From an uncultured bacterium (GTDB lineage: Bacteria > Verrucomicrobiota > Lentisphaeria > Oligosphaerales > Oligosphaeraceae): a stretch of DNA of 5,724 bases. The translations under genes and the position numbers were made by a program. Location of the stretch: contig CACZQQ010000324.1 of NCBI GenBank assembly GCA_902783355.1, positions 1 to 5,724 of the forward strand. Reading direction: 5' to 3'. Below, piece after piece: positions 4,497-5,724 of this stretch (position 1 is its first letter; every line of letters begins with the position of its first letter). The notes under the pieces were generated by a model that was given only the letters and a program-made list of their open reading frames with translations, had not been told where the DNA came from and made no database searches.

Positions 4497-5724
4497 ATGT
4501 TCATCGGACACTTCAACCGCTACTTCGAGAAGCATGCGCGCATAACCTACTTCGTGTTGCTGCTCATCATCATCGCCACCTTCGTCATCTTCGTCACGCC
4601 CGGCAATGTCTTCCGGGGTGAAAAAGGCATCGGGGACTTCGGCGAAATCTACGGCAAGAAGCTGACCCGCGAGCGCGTGCAGAAAGGGATGTCGCACACG
4701 AAGGTGGGCGTCTGGCTGCAGTATCCGCCCTCCTTCGGCCAGGACTTCGACCGCGAGCAGGATGTCCTCTTCAACGAAATGCTGACGCGCATGCGCATCC
4801 TCCACGCCGCCCACGAAAAGGGCATGGACAAGGTGACCGACGACCAGGTGCTCGCCTTCATCAAGGGCTACGCCCCCTTCCAGACCAACGGCCAATTCGA
4901 CCCCGCCGCCTTCCAGAACTTCCTGGACGCCATCAAGCGGCACTACGACATCCTCCCCTCCGAATTCGACGACATCGTCCGCGACCACCTCGCCATCGAA
5001 CGCTTCACAAAGTCCGTGACCGACGCCGTCACCGTCTCCGACGCCGAGGTGGACGCCGAACTGGCCGAATACGCCCTGAAGGCCGCCCTGGTCCGCATCA
5101 ACCCCAAGGACGCGCAGCCCACCGAGGAGGAAATCCAGGACTTCTTCAAGAACCGCAAGGCCGACCTCAAGCTGCCTGAAAGCAAGAACGCCCTCGTCGC
5201 CCTCTTCAACTTCGCCGCCATCCGCAAGGCCATGGCCGACGACGCCACCCTGGCCGCCGCCCTGACCCCCACCGCCGAGGAGGTCAAGGCCTACTTCGAC
5301 CAGTACGGCGAGCGCCTCTACAAGGGCAAGAGCCTCCAGGAGGCGACCCCCGCCATCACGACCGTCCTCTCCGAGGAGAAGCTGCGCTCCGAGGCGCGCC
5401 GCCGCGCCGGCAAGCTCTACGGCGCCTTCGACGGCCGCGTCCAAGGCGAAGACGAGGCCGCCCGCCTCGCGCGCTTCCGCAAGGAGGCCGAGAGCCTGGG
5501 CGCCGTCTGCCAGTCCTCCGGCCTGGTCTCCACTGAGGACATCATCTCCGGCCTCAAGGGCGCCCAGCCCAATCTGGCGGCCGCCATCCGCCACGCCGCC
5601 CAGGTCGGCGACGTGACGCGCATGGCTATGGGCAACGGCTATGTCGCGATCGCCTGCATCACGGAGAAGGCGCCGACCAACCTTCCGGAGGCCCTCCCCG
5701 AACTGGCCGCCGACGGCAAGCTCG
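4497..5724 (+). CDS. PpiD-like membrane-anchored periplasmic folding factor (SurA N-domain), cut by right edge
   Basis: The first 409 residues are visible. The N terminus (MFIGHFNRYFEKHAR) is a short cytoplasmic, basic segment. One membrane helix follows (about 16-34, YFVLLLIIIATFVIFV), so the rest faces the periplasm, as in E. coli PpiD. Residues about 85-180 form a SurA/PpiD N-terminal chaperone domain: VLFNEMLTRMRILHAAHEKGM, then TDDQV, then the diagnostic YAPFQTNGQFDPAAFQNFL (125-143) and the helix ending LAIERF. Residues 180-310 continue the PpiD-like helical arm (TEEEIQDFFKNRKADL; EEVKAYFDQYGERL). GYVAIACITEKAPTNLPE (381-398) resembles the segment after the isomerase domain in PpiD. No recognisable parvulin core is seen in between. 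Expected role: helping newly exported proteins fold at the inner membrane. The start has only a weak site (TGGAA, 4485-4489). The gene lies 57 bases after rpe with no terminator, so it is probably cotranscribed. Confidence 0.82.
   Translation, partial: MFIGHFNRYFEKHARITYFVLLLIIIATFVIFVTPGNVFRGEKGIGDFGEIYGKKLTRERVQKGMSHTKVGVWLQYPPSFGQDFDREQDVLFNEMLTRMRILHAAHEKGMDKVTDDQVLAFIKGYAPFQTNGQFDPAAFQNFLDAIKRHYDILPSEFDDIVRDHLAIERFTKSVTDAVTVSDAEVDAELAEYALKAALVRINPKDAQPTEEEIQDFFKNRKADLKLPESKNALVALFNFAAIRKAMADDATLAAALTPTAEEVKAYFDQYGERLYKGKSLQEATPAITTVLSEEKLRSEARRRAGKLYGAFDGRVQGEDEAARLARFRKEAESLGAVCQSSGLVSTEDIISGLKGAQPNLAAAIRHAAQVGDVTRMAMGNGYVAIACITEKAPTNLPEALPELAADGKL

Noticed and set aside
4464..5594. Minus-strand open frame of 376 codons under the PpiD-like gene
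   Set aside because: Gly/Val/Leu/Glu-rich shadow with no recognisable domain; the plus strand carries a coherent membrane helix and chaperone domain.

Overview
The window is GC-rich (about 65% in the genes I sampled by hand) and looks like bacterial chromosome with mostly housekeeping content. I see no mobile element, CRISPR array or phage gene. The L28 protein has the four-cysteine, longer-loop form that I associate with Planctomycetes/Lentisphaerae-type bacteria. A membrane-anchored PpiD-like chaperone implies an outer membrane and periplasm. Together with a cytoplasmic GH36 alpha-galactosidase, this suggests a Gram-negative bacterium of the PVC group (Lentisphaerota, Kiritimatiellota or Verrucomicrobiota). 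That placement is an inference of moderate to low confidence.

Layout. Positions 1-859 hold a two-gene operon on the minus strand. A small STAS-domain protein (anti-sigma-factor-antagonist type) comes first, followed 12 bases later by a family 2 glycosyltransferase that runs off the left edge. A short AT-rich region (about 860-988) separates this operon from a divergently transcribed GH36 alpha-galactosidase (989-3121, plus). Next comes a plus-strand cluster of basic cell functions: tRNA-Lys(UUU) (3237-3312), ribosomal protein L28 (rpmB, 3361-3588), a strong intrinsic terminator-like hairpin (3681-3722), ribulose-phosphate 3-epimerase (rpe, 3744-4439), and the N-terminal 409 residues of a PpiD-like periplasmic folding factor that runs off the right edge.

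How the parts work together. The STAS/glycosyltransferase pair could link a partner-switching signal to surface polysaccharide synthesis, but no kinase, phosphatase or sigma factor is visible. The alpha-galactosidase would release galactose from oligosaccharides inside the cell; no transporter or regulator gene lies beside it. tRNA-Lys and L28 are close enough to share a transcript. rpe (pentose phosphate pathway) and the PpiD-like gene are 57 bases apart and probably cotranscribed.

I did not find a convincing new system. The points most worth a second look are the unusual GH36 active-site sequence, the apparent lack of a parvulin core in the PpiD-like protein, and the hairpin with a T-tract placed directly in front of rpe with no room for a promoter. 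No stretch longer than about 300 bases lacks a gene.
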